Positions 33,094 to 41,526 of a DNA stretch of 64,000 nucleotides are shown here, one piece after another (within the stretch, counting starts at the first letter, position 1; each line of letters begins with the position of its first letter). Origin of the DNA: Ruminococcaceae bacterium UBA3751 (GTDB lineage Bacteria; Bacillota; Clostridia; Oscillospirales; Acutalibacteraceae); NCBI GenBank assembly GCA_002371215.1, contig DFGL01000045.1, positions 3,265 through 67,264 on the forward strand. Direction: 5' to 3'. The notes under the pieces are model-generated. The model saw only the letters and a list, made by a program, of their open reading frames with translations, had not been told where the DNA came from and did not search any database. Made by a program: the position numbers and the translations under genes.

Positions 33094-34179
33094 TTATTTC
33101 ATCATAACCGTTGCTATAACGTAGCCGAGATAGCCGACCATCGTTGCCGCACCTTGCCAACGGCGGAATTTTTTTGAGATAATTGTCGGGAATATAGCGA
33201 TTGAAATAGCAATAATACAAACAATCATATCAACCGTTACCGATGATGCAGAAACTGCGAGCGCTCCGTTTCCGCTCTTCATTGTGATAAGCGAGCAAAT
33301 CGGAAGAATAAGAGTAAGGTCGATTATATTAGCGCCGAGGATATTACCAACCGAAAGCGCGCCCTCTTTCTTCCTGAGCGCCGTAATTGTTGTAACAAGC
33401 TCGGGAAGCGACGTTCCGATAGCAACCGCAATAACGCTTATAAGTCGCTGTGAAATGCCGATGTCCTCTGCGAGAACGGTACCTGCGTTAACAAGAAGCT
33501 CTGCGCCTACAACCGTTCCTGCTGCGCCGACGATAAACATTACAACGTTCTTAACCCAGTCGCCTTTTGTTGCGCTTTCCTTTGTAGGAACGATGTCGTC
33601 CTCGTTCTGAAGTCCTATGCCCGTCGGGCTCGGTTCAATCTGAACGGAGCTGTTTTTCATTGAAATATAATTTTCAATAAAGAAAATAATGAATATAATT
33701 ATCAGTACAATAGTTCCTATTGTTGAAAGTGAATAGTATTCCTGCGTTTCGTTTTCAAAGGTCATCGTCTGTCTCGTTGTGAAGATGCATCCAAGAACAA
33801 GACCTACGCTCGCAGCAAACATCAAAAGCGCCTTCGGTGTGAACTCTTTTCTCTTAACCGTAAACGGCATACACAGTATGAATAAGCCCATTATCATAGC
33901 CGTATTTGCTGTTACGGAGCCTATTGCGTTACCCGCAGCCATATCAACGTTTCCTTTAACGGTTGCCGCGATTGAAACTATCATTTCGGGCAAGGTTGTT
34001 GCAATTGATACTATGGTTGCGCCGATAACGAATTTCGGTACGCCGAGCACCTCTGCAATCCAGCTTGCGCTGTCAACAAACCAGTCGCCGCCCTTAATAA
34101 TCAGTACTAATCCTACAACGAAAAGTATTGCTGTAAGCCAGACGGGCGAGCCGTTGAAAAAGGTTTCTAAAAATTCCAT
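33094..34179 (-). CDS. Calcium/sodium antiporter, CaCA superfamily (YrbG type)
   Basis: 361 residues with two inverted halves of about five membrane helices. The alpha repeats are visible: GNAIGSVTANTAMIMGL (about residues 83-99) and GTSLPELVTTITALRKKEG then GNILGANIIDLTLILP (about 250-295), with the Gly/Glu/Asn residues that line the ion path. The soluble loop between the halves is short, as in bacterial exchangers. It exports Ca2+ in exchange for Na+ (or H+). A TAAGGAGATG binding site precedes the start. Monocistronic, divergent from the CapA-like gene. Confidence 0.88.
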   Translation of the reverse strand: MEFLETFFNGSPVWLTAILFVVGLVLIIKGGDWFVDSASWIAEVLGVPKFVIGATIVSIATTLPEMIVSIAATVKGNVDMAAGNAIGSVTANTAMIMGLFILCMPFTVKRKEFTPKALLMFAASVGLVLGCIFTTRQTMTFENETQEYYSLSTIGTIVLIIIFIIFFIENYISMKNSSVQIEPSPTGIGLQNEDDIVPTKESATKGDWVKNVVMFIVGAAGTVVGAELLVNAGTVLAEDIGISQRLISVIAVAIGTSLPELVTTITALRKKEGALSVGNILGANIIDLTLILPICSLITMKSGNGALAVSASSVTVDMIVCIIAISIAIFPTIISKKFRRWQGAATMVGYLGYVIATVMMK

Positions 34180-34226
34180 ATAAATCCATCTCCTTATTTA
34201 AAATAATATACAGTATTTTTTATAAG

Positions 34227-34255
34227 TTGTCAATTTTATTGTTGTATATTATAAT
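34227..34255 (+). promoter_or_regulatory. Promoter of the CapA-like / glnA operon
   Basis: -35 TTGTCA (34227-34232), a 17-base spacer, -10 TATAAT (34250-34255). A second TATAAT lies at 34265-34270. Confidence 0.65.
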
Positions 34256-34297
34256 CTTTTTTGTTATAATATAAAAAACTTATTACGGAGGCATAAT

Positions 34298-35485
34298 ATG
34301 TCAAAGAATAAATTACTTCCGGTTTTGATTCCTTTTATTGCTGCCGTGCTCGTTATCAGCGGGCTTGCAATATCGGGGAAGGTAACTAAAAGTATAGACC
34401 CTACTGCAACTAAATCCGCTGCTCAGGAGCAGGTGAGCGAAACAACCGCTCCTCCTGCAAAGAGTAAGGTATCTCTTATAGCAGTCGGCGATAATCTTAT
34501 CCATAATACGCTTATCTCTGCAGGAGAACAGGATGACGATAGTCTTGATTACAACAGCTTTTATAAAGATATTAAAAAGTACGTTGAAAAAGCAGATATT
34601 GCGGTGATTAATCAGGAAACAATGCTCGGCGGCGCTTCATTTGAATATGCAGGATATCCGCAGTTCAATACTCCGTGGGAGGTAGGAGAGGCAGCAATTA
34701 ATGCGGGCTTTGACGTGTTTACCTGCGCAACTAATCACTCTATGGACGTTGGCAGCGCGGGTATTGAAAAGGAGCTTGAATTCTTCTCTAATCATCCGGA
34801 GGTTACCCATATAGGAACATATGCGAGTGAAGAGGAATATAATACTATTACTTATGTAGAAAAGAATAATATAAGATTCGCGCTTCTTAACTATACGTAC
34901 GGAACGAACGGAATTTCAATTCCCGAGGATAAACCCTATCTTGTTAAAATGCTTACTGAAGAAAACGTACGTAAGGATATTACCGAGGCGAGAAAAAACG
35001 CCGACGTCGTTATCGTATTCCCTCACTGGGGTACTGAAAACAGCCACGACGTAAACGACCAGCAGAAAAAGTATGTTAAAATATTCTCCGAGCTCGGTGT
35101 TGACCTTGTAATCGGCGCTCATCCCCACGTTCTTCAGAAGGTTGAGTGGGTTAATAACGAACAGACGGGCAAAAAGATGCTTGTTTATTATTCAATAGGT
35201 AATTTCATCAGCCATCAGACAAGTCTTGAACAGATGTGCGGCGGTATGGCTGAGGTTACTATAGAAAAAACTGCCGACGGTATCTCAATTACTGAGGCAA
35301 AGCTTGCTCCCGTAATTGATTTTTATACCAGAACCGATAGCGGAAAGTACAAGTTCAGCGTTTACAGGCTTTCGGATTATACCGATGAGCTTGCTGATAA
35401 ACAGGCGCAGGACGGCGCAACCGTTAATTACTTTACCAACCTTTCAAAAAAGGTTGTCAGCGAAGAATTTCTTGATTTGGACTAA
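34298..35485 (+). CDS. CapA/PgsA-family calcineurin-like phosphoesterase, membrane-anchored
   Basis: 395 residues. One N-terminal hydrophobic segment (about 8-28) is an anchor or signal, followed by a Ser/Thr-rich linker. The metallophosphatase domain has the family motifs in order: AVGDNLIHN, NQET, TCATNHSMD, FPHWGTEN and IGAHPHVLQ. Family members act in poly-gamma-glutamate capsule handling, but no capB or capC gene lies nearby, so the substrate here is open. Its gene is only 12 bp before glnA and shares its promoter, a link with glutamate metabolism worth noting. ACGGAGG binding site. Confidence 0.85.
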   Translation: MSKNKLLPVLIPFIAAVLVISGLAISGKVTKSIDPTATKSAAQEQVSETTAPPAKSKVSLIAVGDNLIHNTLISAGEQDDDSLDYNSFYKDIKKYVEKADIAVINQETMLGGASFEYAGYPQFNTPWEVGEAAINAGFDVFTCATNHSMDVGSAGIEKELEFFSNHPEVTHIGTYASEEEYNTITYVEKNNIRFALLNYTYGTNGISIPEDKPYLVKMLTEENVRKDITEARKNADVVIVFPHWGTENSHDVNDQQKKYVKIFSELGVDLVIGAHPHVLQKVEWVNNEQTGKKMLVYYSIGNFISHQTSLEQMCGGMAEVTIEKTADGISITEAKLAPVIDFYTRTDSGKYKFSVYRLSDYTDELADKQAQDGATVNYFTNLSKKVVSEEFLDLD

Positions 35486-35497
35486 TAGGAGGAAAGT

Positions 35498-36841
35498 ATG
35501 AGTAAATTGACTAAAGAAGCTATTCTCAAGGATGCAAGGGAAAACGACGTTGAGTTTATCAGACTTCAGTTTACCGATTTGTTCGGAATTATGAAGAACG
35601 TTTCAATAACTGTTTCTCAGCTTGAAAAAGCTCTTGATAATGAGTGTATGTTTGACGGCTCCTCAATTGACGGCTTTGTTAGAATTGATGAGAGCGATAT
35701 GTATCTCCACCCTGATTACGATACGTGGGCAATCTTCCCGTGGAGAAAGCATATGAACGCCAAAACCGCAAGACTTATCTGCTCCGTTTATAAAGCGGAT
35801 AACGTAACTCCCTTTGAAGGCGACCCGAGAAACGTGCTTCAGAAGGCGATTGACACAGCGGCTGAAATGGGTTACGGCTTTAACGTCGGTCCCGAGTGTG
35901 AATTTTTCCTCTTCAAGCTTGACGAAGAAGGAAACCCGACCCTTGAAACTGGCGATAAGGCAGGTTATTTTGACCTTAACCCGATTGACCACGGTGAAAA
36001 CTGCCGCCGCGATATATGTCTTGCTCTTGAGGATATGGGCTATACTATTGAGGCTTCTCACCACGAGGTTGCCCCCGGTCAGCACGAAATTGACTTCCAG
36101 TTCGGCAACGTTATGCTCTCTGCGGACAGAGTTATGACCTTTAAGCACGTTGTTAAAACATATGCAACTAAGCACGGGCTTCACGCAACCTTTATGCCTA
36201 AGCCGATTTACGGCGAGTGCGGCTCGGGTATGCATACCAATATGAGTCTTTACGACCTCAAAACGGGTAAGAACATTTTTGACGACCCGAACGGCGAGCT
36301 TGGCCTTTCAAAAGAAGCCCACGCGTTTATCGCAGGTATTCTTAAGCACGTTAAGGGTATTACCTGTATTGCTAACCCGACTGTTAATTCATACAAAAGA
36401 CTTGTTCCGGGTTATGAGGCACCTACCTATCTTTCCTGGTCAACCTCAAACAGAAGCGTTCTCGTAAGAGTACCCGCTTCAAGAGGCAAGGGAACACGCG
36501 TTGAGCTTCGTTCACCCGACCCAACCTGTAACCCGTATCTTGAAATGGCTCTTTGCCTTATGGCAGGACTTGACGGTATTAAGAACGGTCTTGAGCCTCA
36601 GGCGCCTATTGATTATAACGTATTCGATTTGAGCGACAAAGAACTCAATAAGCAGGGAATAGAGCTTCTTCCCGCAACGCTTCAGGAGGCAATCCGTGAA
36701 GCGGAGGCTGATTCACTTATCAGGGAAGCGCTTGGCGACCATGTTTTCAATAACTATATTGAGGGTAAAAAGCGCGAATGGCACGAATACAGTATGCAGA
36801 TTTCCAAGTGGGAAACAGACAGGTATATGAGGAACCATTGA
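35498..36841 (+). CDS. glnA: Glutamine synthetase, type I
   Basis: 447 residues, the size of the Firmicute GSI-alpha type. Makes glutamine from glutamate, ammonia and ATP as a dodecamer. Motifs: [10 protein letters not shown] and [10 protein letters not shown] in the N-terminal beta-grasp domain, [31 protein letters not shown] and the [13 protein letters not shown] nucleotide-binding segment. AGGAGGAAAG binding site. It follows the CapA-like gene by 12 bp and is followed by the DUF2974 gene, which starts 2 bp after its stop. No glnR was found nearby. Confidence 0.95.
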   Translation: MSKLTKEAILKDARENDVEFIRLQFTDLFGIMKNVSITVSQLEKALDNECMFDGSSIDGFVRIDESDMYLHPDYDTWAIFPWRKHMNAKTARLICSVYKADNVTPFEGDPRNVLQKAIDTAAEMGYGFNVGPECEFFLFKLDEEGNPTLETGDKAGYFDLNPIDHGENCRRDICLALEDMGYTIEASHHEVAPGQHEIDFQFGNVMLSADRVMTFKHVVKTYATKHGLHATFMPKPIYGECGSGMHTNMSLYDLKTGKNIFDDPNGELGLSKEAHAFIAGILKHVKGITCIANPTVNSYKRLVPGYEAPTYLSWSTSNRSVLVRVPASRGKGTRVELRSPDPTCNPYLEMALCLMAGLDGIKNGLEPQAPIDYNVFDLSDKELNKQGIELLPATLQEAIREAEADSLIREALGDHVFNNYIEGKKREWHEYSMQISKWETDRYMRNH

Positions 36842-36843
36842 TA

Positions 36844-38022
36844 ATGCTTCGGTATATTGAAAAATACGGCTCTCTCAGCTTTGCTGAGAAGCCGTTTAAT
36901 GAAGTTGACAGCTTGATATTTTCGCAGCTAATCTATAATGATTTTAAGGGCGTAATAGGCAGTCGCGATATGCTGACCTTAGCTGAACTTGCCGAAAGGT
37001 TTTATGCCGTTAATACCGATGAGGAAATTGACGGACTGCTCGGAGTTGCTCAGAGAGCGGCGCGCCTTTTGACTGTATGCTCAAATTCAAAGCGTTACTC
37101 AGGCACTCTCGTAAGCGATTATATTGATAATGTTAACGATTCTATTGATAAGCAGATTGCAGCGGCAAATTTTCTTCTTTCGGATGATACTCTGCTCGTT
37201 GCTTTCAGGGGTACTGACGCCACGGTTGCAGGCTTTAAGGAATCTGCTATGCTCGCGTATATGTTCCCGATTCCCGCTCAGATTGAGGCGCTTCACTATT
37301 TTCAGGAAAGCGCAATGACTCACGATGGAAGGGTAATGCTCTGTGGTCATTCAAAAGGCGGAAACCTCGCTATTTACGCAAGCGTGAACTGTTCAAACTC
37401 GCTTCAGAAAAATATTGAAGGCGTTTATGCTTTTGATTCACCGGGCTTTCCCGAATGGTTCTTTGACCGATATGATTATCTTCAAATGGAAAGCAGACTT
37501 TTCCCGATTAATCCTCAGGGCTCAATAATCGGCAGGGCGCTGAAAATGAAAAAGCCCGCAAAGATTGTTGTCAGTACGGCTAAGCAGGGAAAACAGCATA
37601 ACGTTTCAACCTGGAATATAACCGATGACGCCTTTGAAACGGCGGAAACTTACAGCGCCGAGTCGGATAAACTTAGCGCATATCTCAATGAGCTCGTAGA
37701 GTATATCGGCGATAAGGATTTAGACGTTTTTTATGACGCTCTCGAGCAAACCGCTAATGAACTCGGAGTTTCTGATTTTTACGATTTGAAAAAGGTAGAC
37801 GTAAGCCTGCTTACAATCTTTATTGATTCAATTCAGACCCTCAACCCGCAGCAAAAGGAACGCTTTATGGCGCTTGCAAGAAAGGTTATGACGGATTTTG
37901 CAAAGGGTTACGTTTCGGATAAAACCCATAAAGCTATGGACTATGTGAAAAACATTACAAGTAAAATCCCTTACGGTAAAAAACGAAGTGAAGTTGAAAA
38001 TGAAACAGCAGAAGAAAATTGA
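36844..38022 (+). CDS. DUF2974 (Mbeg1-like) alpha/beta-hydrolase
   Basis: 392 residues. A nucleophile elbow GHSKGG (in LCGHSKGGNLAIYAS) marks a lipase-type alpha/beta hydrolase, as in DUF2974/Mbeg1-like proteins; an upstream FRGTDA strand is also typical (oxyanion side). The catalytic acid and His are not certain. The true start is ATG 36844, two bases after the glnA stop; the frame upstream of it overlaps glnA. No separate binding site is seen, so translation is probably coupled to glnA. The substrate is unknown. The C-terminal third is helical, and the gene ends in a terminator. Confidence 0.8.
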   Translation: MLRYIEKYGSLSFAEKPFNEVDSLIFSQLIYNDFKGVIGSRDMLTLAELAERFYAVNTDEEIDGLLGVAQRAARLLTVCSNSKRYSGTLVSDYIDNVNDSIDKQIAAANFLLSDDTLLVAFRGTDATVAGFKESAMLAYMFPIPAQIEALHYFQESAMTHDGRVMLCGHSKGGNLAIYASVNCSNSLQKNIEGVYAFDSPGFPEWFFDRYDYLQMESRLFPINPQGSIIGRALKMKKPAKIVVSTAKQGKQHNVSTWNITDDAFETAETYSAESDKLSAYLNELVEYIGDKDLDVFYDALEQTANELGVSDFYDLKKVDVSLLTIFIDSIQTLNPQQKERFMALARKVMTDFAKGYVSDKTHKAMDYVKNITSKIPYGKKRSEVENETAEEN

Positions 38023-38040
38023 TTCTTCTGCTGTTGTTTT
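38004..38040. terminator. Bidirectional terminator overlapping a stop codon
   Basis: A 13-bp perfect stem (38004-38016 with 38023-38035) that includes the last codons of the DUF2974 gene in its left arm and its stop codon in the loop, followed by a T-rich tail. It also serves the convergent aldo/keto reductase gene ending at 38039. Confidence 0.8.
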
Positions 38041-39031
38041 ATATTTTACATATTGAATTGATTTGTGCCATTTCGCTTTCTGTTATCGGCGGCTTTTCAA
38101 GTGCTTCAAGGTTTTCAAGAAGCTGCTCTTTCGTCCTTACTCCAATCAGTACTGAGGTAACTCCGTTTTGAAGCAGCCACTGTATTGCCATTTGCGAAAG
38201 CGTTTCGCCGCGCTCGTGCGCAAGTTTACTCAGATTTGCTATCTGACTGAGCTGTTCTTCGTCAAGCCCAATGTTTCTGCAGTATTCAATCTTGCCGTAA
38301 AGTCTTGAGCCTTCGGGAATACCGTTCATATATTTATCCGAAAGCCTGCCTTGAGCGAGGGGAGAAAATGCGATAATGCCTTTATTTTTCTTCTCGGATT
38401 GCTCCTTAAGTCCGTTTTCCTCAATCGCTCTGTCAAATATGTTGTATCTGTTCTGATTGATTATAAACGGAACGTTGTAGTCCTCACACCTGTGATTCAT
38501 TCTGTGCATTGTTTTGCCATCATAATTACTGAGCCCCGCATATAAGCTTTTTCCCTGACGTATAATATCACTTAGTGCCAGCGCTGTTTCGTGAAGCGGA
38601 GTTTCCGGAGTCATACAGTGGTGGTAAAAGATGTCAACGTATTCAAGCCCCATTCGTTTTAGCGATTGGTCAAGTGAAGCGAAAAGATATTTTCGGCTGC
38701 CGCCCTTTCCGCCGTAAGGTCCGCTCCACATCTCGTATCCCGCCTTGGTAGAAATAATCAGCTCGTCGCGGTATGGCTTCAAGTCGTTTTTCAGGATTTT
38801 GCCAAAATTGATTTCAGCGTCGCCGGGCTCGGGACCGTAATTGTTTGCTAAATCAAAGTGGGTAATACCTCTGTCAAACGCGGTAAGAATAATATCTCTT
38901 ATTTCGTCGTAATCAGCCTCGCGCCCGAAATTCTGCCATAATCCGAGGGAAATCGGCGGCAGTGCAAGTCCGCTGTCGGGAAGATAGTTGTAGTTCATAT
39001 TCGTATATCTTTTTTCGTCAGCCTTGTACAT
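38039..39031 (-). CDS. Aldo/keto reductase, YghZ/Kv-beta-like
   Basis: 330 residues. An (alpha/beta)8-barrel oxidoreductase with the YghZ-like start MYKADEKRY. Motifs: ISLGLWQNFG, FDLANNYGPEPG (catalytic Asp/Tyr), STKAGYEMW (catalytic Lys), YVDIFYHH (His), and the C-terminal cofactor segment VLIGVRTKEQL. YghZ relatives reduce L-glyceraldehyde-3-phosphate or methylglyoxal; the substrate is inferred only from family. I chose ATG 39031 because GAGGTG precedes it by 5 bases and it gives the conserved N-terminus; the frame to 39058 has no signal. Confidence 0.85.
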   Translation of the reverse strand: MYKADEKRYTNMNYNYLPDSGLALPPISLGLWQNFGREADYDEIRDIILTAFDRGITHFDLANNYGPEPGDAEINFGKILKNDLKPYRDELIISTKAGYEMWSGPYGGKGGSRKYLFASLDQSLKRMGLEYVDIFYHHCMTPETPLHETALALSDIIRQGKSLYAGLSNYDGKTMHRMNHRCEDYNVPFIINQNRYNIFDRAIEENGLKEQSEKKNKGIIAFSPLAQGRLSDKYMNGIPEGSRLYGKIEYCRNIGLDEEQLSQIANLSKLAHERGETLSQMAIQWLLQNGVTSVLIGVRTKEQLLENLEALEKPPITESEMAQINSICKI

Positions 39032-39111
39032 AAAACACCTCAAAAGTTTTTCTTGCATTTTACTTTCCTATAATGTATAATATCATAGTCAAATGAATAA
39101 CAAATTGATTT

Positions 39112-39204
39112 GGAGAGTTGTCCGAGCTGGCCGAAGGAGCACGATTGGAAATCGTGTAGTGGGTCAAAGCCTACTCGAGGGTTCGAATCCCTTGCTCTCC
39201 GCCA
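39112..39204 (+). tRNA. tRNA-Ser (anticodon GGA)
   Basis: Acceptor GGAGAGT pairs with GCTCTCC (last pair T-G), discriminator G and encoded CCA (39202-39204). The anticodon stem CACGA/TCGTG holds loop TTGGAAA, anticodon GGA. It has the long variable arm of a class II serine tRNA and GGTTCGAATCC in the T-arm. Confidence 0.95.
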
Positions 39205-39229
39205 AGCCTGACTATTAGTCGGGCTTTTT
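39205..39229 (+). terminator. Terminator of tRNA-Ser
   Basis: A 9-bp stem with one T-G pair (39205-39213 with 39217-39225), then TTTT, directly after the CCA. Confidence 0.85.
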
Positions 39230-39262
39230 GTATGTATAGTAAACTGTTAAATATATACCGTA

Positions 39263-39289
39263 GGGGAGGGCTTCTGTGCCCTCCCGTTT
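39263..39289. terminator. GC-rich hairpin after the PAP2 gene
   Basis: An 8-bp perfect stem (39264-39271 with 39278-39285). It lies in the space where the minus-strand PAP2 transcript should end, but lacks a good T tract. Confidence 0.45.
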
Positions 39290-39319
39290 AAATTATTGTA
39301 CGTATTCTGCCGATGTTCC

Positions 39320-40147
39320 TTATTCTTCGGTTTTAAAAAACTTCTTATCAAGAACCGCAATTGCAATAATAACCGTTGTAAACCCAATAACCCCTCCCAT
39401 TGCTACGTCGCTGAGGTAGTGAGCGCCCATAACAAGGCGAGTATATGCAACAATGCTTGTGTAAATAAGCGGAATTATAAAGCAGAGCGCTCTTTTTTCC
39501 TTCCATTTTTCGGATACATACGGGAGGAGCATCATAAGATAGCTCATAGCCGCGCCCGCCGTATGACCGGACGGGAATGAGCGGTGTCCGGTAATTCCTT
39601 TCGGAACGTACCACTGTGAAAATGCTTCGTAACTGCCTACTGCGAGCAAATCCCTGAATCTGACTCTGCCCCAAACAGTTTTAACAACCTCAATACAGCC
39701 AAGCTGTATAAACATTACTATAACTCCCGTAACGGAAATGATGAAAAGTCCCTTTTTCATTTCCTCGGAAATACTTATAAATTGTCCCAAATACTGAGCA
39801 ACAATGCCTATCCCTATTCCGAAAACAATGCCGAAAAGGATATTATTTTCCTCTTTGAAGAAATAGCTTGCAATATGGTATCCGAGATATGTTGCGCAAC
39901 CCATATTAACAAGTAAACCAAGCAGCTTTGATATCTTGTTTTCGCTGACGTAATAAATCAACACTCCTGCAAAAACGCCGATTAAACGGCAGGGCATTTC
40001 TCCCGTTGCCTCAAACCATAGCGAAAACGGGTCAGCCGTGTTATTGAGCGCTATATCAAGCTTTAAGTCAACAAAGCTTGCGGTAATCAGTGTAACGACT
40101 GCGGCAAGATAAAAGCCTATCGTATATGGCATATATTTTTTCAGCAT
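39320..40147 (-). CDS. PAP2-superfamily membrane phosphatase
   Basis: 275 residues with about eight hydrophobic segments. The three PAP2 motifs are visible, with small changes: KTVWGRVRF (C1, Phe in place of Pro), PSGHTAGA (C2, catalytic His) and TRLVMGAHYLSD (C3, the His nucleophile and Asp; Thr replaces the usual Ser). Members dephosphorylate phosphatidic acid, phosphatidylglycerophosphate or undecaprenyl pyrophosphate at the outer face of the membrane; the last is attractive beside cell-envelope polymer genes but unproven. Own promoter at 40170-40198. Confidence 0.85.
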   Translation of the reverse strand: MLKKYMPYTIGFYLAAVVTLITASFVDLKLDIALNNTADPFSLWFEATGEMPCRLIGVFAGVLIYYVSENKISKLLGLLVNMGCATYLGYHIASYFFKEENNILFGIVFGIGIGIVAQYLGQFISISEEMKKGLFIISVTGVIVMFIQLGCIEVVKTVWGRVRFRDLLAVGSYEAFSQWYVPKGITGHRSFPSGHTAGAAMSYLMMLLPYVSEKWKEKRALCFIIPLIYTSIVAYTRLVMGAHYLSDVAMGGVIGFTTVIIAIAVLDKKFFKTEE

Positions 40148-40169
40148 ATAATCAACTCCTCTGATTTGA

Positions 40170-40198
40170 ATTATAATGCTTTTTTATTATACTGTCAA
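40170..40198 (-). promoter_or_regulatory. Promoter of the PAP2 gene
   Basis: Minus strand: perfect -35 TTGACA (40193-40198), a 17-base spacer, perfect -10 TATAAT (40170-40175). Confidence 0.8.
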
Positions 40199-40247
40199 TT
40201 TTAATTATTCTTACGCTCTCGCTTTATTGTTGCCGTTTTTCCCGTTC

Positions 40248-40276
40248 TTGATTTAATAATTATAATATGCTATAAT
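40248..40276 (+). promoter_or_regulatory. Promoter of the glycerophosphotransferase pair
   Basis: -35 TTGATT (40248-40253), a 17-base spacer, perfect -10 TATAAT (40271-40276). Confidence 0.7.
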
Positions 40277-40314
40277 AATTTATTATATTACATCAGTTGG
40301 ATGTTTGGTGGCGT

Positions 40315-41499
40315 ATGACTGTTTTAAGTTTTATTAAATCTGTAATAAGAAGAATATCAAAGGTTCTTCTTCTTGATTTTGAAATACCGCTTCTTTACCG
40401 TGTATCGTCGCGTAAAGCAATCAATGAAAACAAGGTCGTTTTTATTGAGGTAAGGCATAATTATATTACTGACAGCTTCAGCCTTCTCTATGACAGGCTG
40501 ATTAATGACGGCGAGCATGAGGTTAAAGCCTGCTTTTTAAGAAACGTTGAGCTGCGCGGTATGGCATACAGAAAACGCGTTTACGAAATGGTTAAGGAAA
40601 TTGCAGACGCTAAGTATATCTTTATCAACGACGGCTGCAATGCCGTTGCCGCAGTACCGCTCAGAAAAGAAAGCCGGCTAATTCAGACGTGGCATGCCTG
40701 CGGAGCGTTTAAAAAGTTTGGCTGTTCAACAGCGAAACTGAAATTCGGGGAAAGCAGCCTCGAACAGAGGCTTCACCCGAATTATAAGAATATCTCTCTT
40801 GTAAGCGTAAGCGCTCCCGATGTCGTCTGGGCTTACGAGGAGGCTATGAATATTCAGCAAAAGGGCGTAGTTAAGCCGCTTGGAGTCAGTAGAACCGACG
40901 TTTTTTACGATAGCGAATTCATTAACTCCGCTAAGGCGGAAGTAGCTGAAAAATACCCAAAAACAAAAGGCAAAAAGCTTATTCTTTATGCGCCTACTTA
41001 CAGGGGCAGGGTAGCCGAAGCAGCTCCTGCGGATAAGCTGGATATAAAACAGTTTTATGAGCGTTTGGGCGGGGAATATGTGCTGCTTATCAAACAGCAT
41101 CCGCTTGTTAAAAAACGTCCTCCAGTGCCTGAAGAATACAGCGATTTTGCCTTTGACGTGGCTGACAGCGTAAGTATTGATTCTCTGCTTTGTGCAGCGG
41201 ATATATGTATTACCGATTATTCGTCGGTAATATTTGAATACAGTATATTTGAAAAGCCGATGATTTTCTTTGTTTATGATATTGAAGATTATTATGACTG
41301 GCGCGGCTTTTACTTCTCTTTTGATGAGCTTGCGCCGGGGTTGAAGGCTAAGACAAATGAAGAAATGCTTGATTATATCGAGCATCTCGACGAGCGCTTT
41401 GATAAACAGGCGGTTAAAGATTTTCGCAACAGGTTTATGAGCGCGTGCGACGGTAAATCAACTGAAAGAATACTCAGTTATATTTTCAGTAATAAATAA
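40315..41499 (+). CDS. CDP-glycerol glycerophosphotransferase-family protein
   Basis: 394 residues, a single catalytic domain of the TagB/TagF (Glyphos_transf) family, GT-B fold. Motifs: NKVVFIEVRHNYITDS, the QTWHACGAFKKFG segment with the catalytic His, LYAPTYRGR, IKQHPLVKKR and TDYSSVIFEYSIFEKP. Such enzymes move glycerol-phosphate (or ribitol-phosphate) from the CDP donor onto a lipid-linked acceptor or polymer at the inner membrane face. ATG 40315 is chosen; a TTG at 40297 would extend it by 6 residues. No strong binding site (GGTGG). It precedes a paralogue by 27 bp. Confidence 0.85.
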   Translation: MTVLSFIKSVIRRISKVLLLDFEIPLLYRVSSRKAINENKVVFIEVRHNYITDSFSLLYDRLINDGEHEVKACFLRNVELRGMAYRKRVYEMVKEIADAKYIFINDGCNAVAAVPLRKESRLIQTWHACGAFKKFGCSTAKLKFGESSLEQRLHPNYKNISLVSVSAPDVVWAYEEAMNIQQKGVVKPLGVSRTDVFYDSEFINSAKAEVAEKYPKTKGKKLILYAPTYRGRVAEAAPADKLDIKQFYERLGGEYVLLIKQHPLVKKRPPVPEEYSDFAFDVADSVSIDSLLCAADICITDYSSVIFEYSIFEKPMIFFVYDIEDYYDWRGFYFSFDELAPGLKAKTNEEMLDYIEHLDERFDKQAVKDFRNRFMSACDGKSTERILSYIFSNK

Positions 41500-41526
41500 A
41501 ACGGTTATTTAAGAGGTAAATATTCT

